Assembly: GCF_030161575.1 (NCBI RefSeq)
Contig: NZ_BSUL01000001.1
Span: 2,771,809-2,835,808, forward strand
Length of the DNA stretch: 64,000 nt
Reading direction: 5' to 3'
Source of the DNA: Arenivirga flava
GTDB taxonomy: Bacteria > Actinomycetota > Actinomycetes > Actinomycetales > Microbacteriaceae
Below, one piece after another: positions 60,855 to 64,000 of the stretch (its first letter is position 1; each line of letters opens with the position of its first letter). The notes under the pieces were generated by a model. It saw only the letters and a program-made list of their open reading frames with translations. It was not told the DNA's origin and did not search any database. Position numbers and translations under genes: made by a program.

Positions 60855-61448
60855 GTGAGGGACGACCAGGGCATGACTGGGCGCGCGTTGCGCCTCGCGT
60901 CGACGCGGCTGTTCCGGAGAACAGGCGACCCCTACGTCTACCCCTACGAGGTCGATCTGTACTTCGACGATCTGGGCGTGAGGGTCGCGATCGGCGAGGG
61001 CGATGCGCACGGCGCCCACGGTGGCGTGTTCAGCGTCATCGAGGCGCTGGCCCCGCACTGGGTAGAGCACTTCCGCAAGGCGGGCGCCGAGTGGCTGCGC
61101 CCCTACCTCGAGCGCATGGTGCTCGGCGAGCAGGTGCTCGAGCGGGAGATTGTCGACCATTTCGTGAGACTGCACGGACGGGCTCCCGACTCGAGCCCGC
61201 TTCGCAGCCGCGGCGGCCACGACGACCTGGCGGGGCGCATCGAACTGCATCCGCGCCGCTCGCTGGCCGGATCGATCGCCGTGTGGGGAGCTTTCCGCGG
61301 TCGCCCCTTCGACGATTCGCACGCCATCCTCTCCGCCGGCGCGAGGATGGACGGTTCGGTGCGCATCGAGCTCGACGGCGACGAGAGCCTCATCCTCTGG
61401 CAGCCGGAGGGCTTCGTGATCGGCGCCGACGGGCTGACCGTCGAATGA
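60855..61448 (+). CDS. Hypothetical protein, tandem paralogue 2 with extra C-terminal domain
   Basis: About 197 residues. N-terminal part LRLASTRLFRRTGDPYVYPYEVDLYFDDLGVRVAIGEGDAHGAHGGVFSVIEAL matches paralogue 1. A second segment (RGGHDDLAGRIELHPRRSLAGSIAVWGAFRGRPFDDSHAILSAGARMDGSVRIELDGDESLILWQPEGFVI) is a small beta-rich domain not present in its neighbour. GTG 60855 is favoured by CAGACT 6 nt upstream; ATG 60873 is possible. Confidence 0.68.
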   Translation: MRDDQGMTGRALRLASTRLFRRTGDPYVYPYEVDLYFDDLGVRVAIGEGDAHGAHGGVFSVIEALAPHWVEHFRKAGAEWLRPYLERMVLGEQVLEREIVDHFVRLHGRAPDSSPLRSRGGHDDLAGRIELHPRRSLAGSIAVWGAFRGRPFDDSHAILSAGARMDGSVRIELDGDESLILWQPEGFVIGADGLTVE

Positions 61449-61457
61449 GCGGAGCGC

Positions 61458-61625
61458 GTGCGCCGCGAGATGCTGGCCCCGGACCTCTCGGTGCGCTCGT
61501 TCCAGGAGTACACGGTGGTCCGGCGCGACGGCTCCACGCTGCTGCAGGTCGCGGACGAGCGCGGCCAGCTGCTCGACCTCGGCGACCCCGGCGACGCACC
61601 CGCGCTGCGACTGCACTCGTGGTGA
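61458..61625 (+). CDS. Small hypothetical protein (55 aa)
   Basis: VRREMLAPDLSVRSFQEYTVVRRDGSTLLQVADERGQLLDLGDPG then DAPALRLHSW. Starts 10 nt after paralogue 2, same direction, with G/C-rich third positions. An ATG at codon 5 is an alternative start. No family; may be the third gene of that unit. Confidence 0.5.
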   Translation: MRREMLAPDLSVRSFQEYTVVRRDGSTLLQVADERGQLLDLGDPGDAPALRLHSW

Positions 61626-61701
61626 GCGATGAACGACTCAGCGAGCGTCCTGCTCGAACCGGTCGAACGCGCGCTGCGTGACCGCCTCGACGCTCATCCG
61701 C

Positions 61702-61875
61702 TCAGAACGTGGCCTTGTACCCGGCGATCAGCAGCTCGATGACGCCGACGCCGCCGCCCGCGTTCAGCACGAAGGCTCCCAGAGCGATGCTGGAGGCTGA
61801 GCCGGCGTCGCCTGGCGAACCCCGCCGCTGCCCGTAAGCCAGTTTCCTGCCGCGCGGCGTTGAGCGCGCTGACAC
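61702..61875 (-). CDS. Small hypothetical protein with one hydrophobic segment (57 aa), uncertain
   Basis: From GTG 61875: basic N-terminus (RSTPRGRKLAYGQRRG), then SSIALGAFVLNAGGGVGVIELLIAGYKATF, a plausible membrane segment. No ribosome site. Could be a remnant of a membrane protein gene. The surrounding spacer (61626-61966) shows nothing else. Confidence 0.35.
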   Translation of the reverse strand: MSARSTPRGRKLAYGQRRGSPGDAGSASSIALGAFVLNAGGGVGVIELLIAGYKATF

Positions 61876-61941
61876 TCATGGGGCCGGGGCGCTTGAGTGA
61901 TGAAGCTGTCAGGTCAGCCTCATCGATCAGCGCTAGCAATG

Positions 61942-61958
61942 TGTAGCACGGTGCTACA
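61942..61958. promoter_or_regulatory. Operator and leaderless promoter of the antitoxin/zeta pair
   Basis: TGTAGCAC-G-GTGCTACA, perfect 8-bp arms. Its right arm overlaps a TACATT -10-like hexamer (61955-61960), 6 nt before the antitoxin ATG. Autoregulation is the natural reading. Confidence 0.68.
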
Positions 61959-61966
61959 TTCAGGAC

Positions 61967-62326
61967 ATGACTCGGAGCAGCCAACCCACCCGGCTTCCCG
62001 CCGATGTGTACGACTGGGCGCTCGTCGCGGCCCAGGTCAACTCCCGGACGGTGCCGCAGCAGATCGCGCACTGGGCGCGCATCGGGCGAGAACTCGAGAG
62101 GTCTCCGCAGGTCAGTCATCGTTCCATCAGCGAGGTGCTCGAAGGCAGTCGCGTGTATGACGCCTTGAGCGAGCCGGAGCAGGCGATCGTGCGCCAGGAG
62201 TGGGCCGAGCGAGCGACGGCCGCGCGTGGCGCGCTCGACTACGCGGCGCGGTTCGCCGCGGACGGCGAGTCGTACTCGGAGCTCGACGAGCACGGCGCGG
62301 TCGTCGTGCATCCAGCCCACGACTGA
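61967..62326 (+). CDS. ParD-like antitoxin of zeta-type module
   Basis: 119 residues. RLPADVYDWALVAAQVNSRTVPQQIAHWARIGRELERSP is a ParD-like/RHH start found in TA-ParD-like antitoxins; the remainder is acidic and helical. Overlaps the toxin gene by TGATG. No ribosome site; leaderless. Pairs with the zeta-like kinase. Confidence 0.78.
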   Translation: MTRSSQPTRLPADVYDWALVAAQVNSRTVPQQIAHWARIGRELERSPQVSHRSISEVLEGSRVYDALSEPEQAIVRQEWAERATAARGALDYAARFAADGESYSELDEHGAVVVHPAHD

Positions 62327-62901
62327 TGCCGCTGCTGCACCTGCTCGCAGGACCGAACGGTTCCGGCAAGTCCAGCTACGTGGCCGACGTGCTGGCACCC
62401 ATGACCCGGTTGCCCTTCATCAACACCGATGAGATCGCTGCGGCGCACTGGCCCGACTCGGCCGCTCAGCACGCCTACGAGGCGGCGCAGCTCGCCGAGC
62501 AGCTTCGTAGGCAGCACATGGCCGATGGCGCCTCGTTCATCTCGGAGACGGTGTTCTCGCATCCGAGCAAGGTTCAGCTCGTCGCCGACGCGTCGAGTGC
62601 CGATTACCTCGTGCATCTGCACATCGTCATCGTGCCCGTCGAACTCACCGTGCAGCGGGTGCGTGAACGGGTGCGGCGCGGCGGTCACGAGGTGCCCGAG
62701 CAGAAGATCCGCGATCGCTACGAGCGTCTCTGGGGCCATCTCGCCGAGGCGATCCGCATCGCCGACGTGACCGAGGTGCTCGACAACAGCAGCGCGCGTG
62801 CCCCCTTCCGGCTCTGCGCGTCCTTCGAGCGCGGCAGGCTGGCCTCGGCACCGAGCTGGCCGACCTGGGCCCCGCCCGAACTGGTGGCGGCGGGGCGCTG
62901 A
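62326..62901 (+). CDS. Zeta toxin-like kinase
   Basis: 191 residues. Walker A GPNGSGKSS near residue 9, INTDEIAAAHWP with the substrate-binding Asp, ISETVFSHPSKVQLV, and RVRERVRRGGHEVPEQKIRDRYERLW match zeta-toxin/UNAG-kinase proteins of the UvrD-like P-loop kinases. They phosphorylate UDP-N-acetylglucosamine to poison cell-wall synthesis. Coupled to the upstream antitoxin. Confidence 0.87.
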   Translation: MPLLHLLAGPNGSGKSSYVADVLAPMTRLPFINTDEIAAAHWPDSAAQHAYEAAQLAEQLRRQHMADGASFISETVFSHPSKVQLVADASSADYLVHLHIVIVPVELTVQRVRERVRRGGHEVPEQKIRDRYERLWGHLAEAIRIADVTEVLDNSSARAPFRLCASFERGRLASAPSWPTWAPPELVAAGR

Positions 62902-63034
62902 ACGGACGAGGGCCAGCGCGTGCCGGTCAGCCGTCGCGCGTAGCGTCCCTGCATCCGGCAGGATCAGCGGAGGGGCGCCACGAGATCGCAGACCGCTCCG
63001 TCGACGTCGCAACCCACCGGATGAAGAGAGCACG

Positions 63035-63655
63035 ATGACCAGCGCAGCCCCGCGAGTCCGCACCAAGACCCCGTTCTGGGCGAAGGCGCTCGTCGCGCTC
63101 ATCCTCATCACGGTCATCGGCGCCGTCGCCTTCTTCGCCGGCAAGTTCTTCGGCGCCGACGAGGAGCGCACCGTGCAGGTGGTCCGCTCGGTCGAGGTCG
63201 AGGAGCAGGTGATCCTGCTGACGGCTGGGCTGGCGGATGACATCCCGCTCGAGCGCGAGGCGTTCAGCATCTTCGACCTGTTCGATCTGCCGGGTTCGGA
63301 GCGTGCGACGGATCTGCGGGTCGACTTCGACGGCAAGTTCGGCATCGAGGGCGGCGAGGTGCAGATCGAGCAGCGCGGCGAGAACGCGTACCTGATCCGC
63401 ATCCCCGAGTTCCAGTACCTCGGCTACGACAACCCGGAGTTCACGGTGGCGTCGGAGCGCAACGGCGTGCTCAGCTGGACGACCGAGGAGATCGACACCC
63501 TCGAGGCGGCCGAGTACGCGCTGTCCGATGATGCCGCGCAGCGGCACATCGACGGATTCCGCCCGCTGCTCGAGCAGCAGGCCGAGCAGTTCTACACCCG
63601 CATCGTCTCGGGCATCGATCCGGAGATCACGCTCGAGTTCGAGTTCGCGGGCTGA
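63035..63655 (+). CDS. DUF4230 family protein
   Basis: 206 residues. One N-terminal helix (KALVALILITVIGAVAFFAGKF) and a surface-exposed domain: EQVILLTAGLADDIPLEREAFSIF, GGEVQIEQRGENAYLIRIPEFQYLGYDNPEFTVASE. This is the DUF4230 pattern. Function unknown. Nothing conserved in the neighbours. Confidence 0.78.
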   Translation: MTSAAPRVRTKTPFWAKALVALILITVIGAVAFFAGKFFGADEERTVQVVRSVEVEEQVILLTAGLADDIPLEREAFSIFDLFDLPGSERATDLRVDFDGKFGIEGGEVQIEQRGENAYLIRIPEFQYLGYDNPEFTVASERNGVLSWTTEEIDTLEAAEYALSDDAAQRHIDGFRPLLEQQAEQFYTRIVSGIDPEITLEFEFAG

Positions 63656-63673
63656 CGCTCGTGCTCGGTGGGC

Positions 63674-64000
63674 TCACCCCTGAGCGGCGGTGCTGACACC
63701 CTCCAAAGTTTCGGCCTGCCCGAGCGCCACCAGGAGTCGCCCCCGGATCCGTTGCTTCCGCTGCTCGAAGAAGAGCGCGAAATCGGACAAGCCGAGCGGT
63801 AGGCCGTCGAGGTCGTTCTCGCTCAAGTAGGTCGCTCGTTTCTCAAGGTTCGCGAACGCGCCGTTGATCCACTCGGCGGGCAGAGCATCCTGCTTTTCGA
63901 TGTTCGCGGTGCCGGCGAGCAGCTGGAGGTTTGGAAGCAAGTTGATTGCTCCGATGAAGTCATCGATTTTCTCTAGATCTACCCCCGCACTCAACAGCTT
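63674..64000 (-). CDS. DUF262-like protein, C-terminal part (5' end outside window)
   Basis: The reading frame is open to the window edge. NLQLLAGTANIEKQDALPAEWINGAF and GLPLGLSDFALFFEQRKQRIRGRLLVALG match the C-terminal region of DUF262/DUF1524 (GmrSD-like) proteins, several of which are modification-dependent nucleases. Less GC-rich than neighbours. Only this end is visible, so nuclease activity cannot be assessed. Confidence 0.68.
   Translation of the reverse strand, partial: KLLSAGVDLEKIDDFIGAINLLPNLQLLAGTANIEKQDALPAEWINGAFANLEKRATYLSENDLDGLPLGLSDFALFFEQRKQRIRGRLLVALGQAETLEGVSTAAQG

Noticed and set aside
1..64000. tRNA, rRNA, IS elements or prophage
   Set aside because: No tRNA-like cloverleaf with TTCGA box, no rRNA segments, no transposase, integrase, or phage structural genes were seen. 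The holin-like protein at 37124 is a DUF1469 stress-type gene.

Overview
The window is high-GC (about 70%) actinobacterial DNA. G/C at third codon positions, a 6C-type small RNA, an Lrp/AzlCD pair, an Asp23/AmaP/CsbD stress cluster, a type III PKS with UbiA, and many leaderless starts together suggest a Microbacteriaceae chromosome. The family assignment is inference. I found no rRNA, tRNA, CRISPR array, IS element or prophage.

Layout. 1-6.2 kb: a 5-oxoproline/biotin-carboxylase operon (BC-BCCP, fused PxpB-PxpC, PxpA, NRAMP-like carrier) with a divergent FCD/GntR regulator. 6.2-9.6 kb: HD hydrolase, then ohrR-ohr-oxidoreductase. 9.6-11.8 kb: DUF1304 protein, Lrp and the AzlCD branched-chain amino acid exporter. 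11.8-12.75 kb: non-coding, with three palindromes and a 7-nt tandem array. 12.75-22.2 kb: uracil-DNA glycosylase-like protein, lipoproteins, GNAT, alanine dehydrogenase, GH127 glycosidase, old yellow enzyme, 6C RNA, methionine aminopeptidase, XRE regulator. 22.6-30.7 kb: FCD/GntR regulator and a divergent Dpp-type ABC importer feeding an amidohydrolase and an ornithine-cyclodeaminase-like enzyme. 30.8-32.9 kb: alpha/beta hydrolase and an SPL-family radical SAM protein. 32.9-37.9 kb: two MarR genes, a 34-codon coupled ORF, the Asp23-AmaP-CsbD operon, and an opposing DUF3618/holin/YtxH operon. 38-50.2 kb: ALDH, KTSC, PNPOx-like protein, an ABC exporter with its regulator, DUF2071, AraC, MFS/TetR, SDR, DUF429, aldo-keto reductase. 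50.2-55.4 kb: a FitAB-like TA pair and a small PKS cluster (UbiA, FAD monooxygenase, methyltransferase, type III PKS). 55.5-64 kb: ParDE, a stand-alone HSDR_N nuclease-like protein, Fic, tandem paralogues, an antitoxin/zeta-like pair and the end of a DUF262-like gene, forming a conflict-type islet.

Three features cut across the window. (1) Eight genes contain nine reading-frame breaks, and every one is restored by adding a single G or C to a run of four or five; this looks like homopolymer undercalling in the consensus. (2) Intergenic palindromes, many with GCGACA/TGTCGC or CAGATCGG/CCGATCTG arms, sit next to short tandem arrays of 6, 7, 7 and 14 nt. (3) More than twenty genes have a -10-like hexamer (NANNNT) exactly 5-7 nt before the start codon, and the octamer GCGGATGC/GCATCCGC is strongly over-represented in genes and spacers alike.
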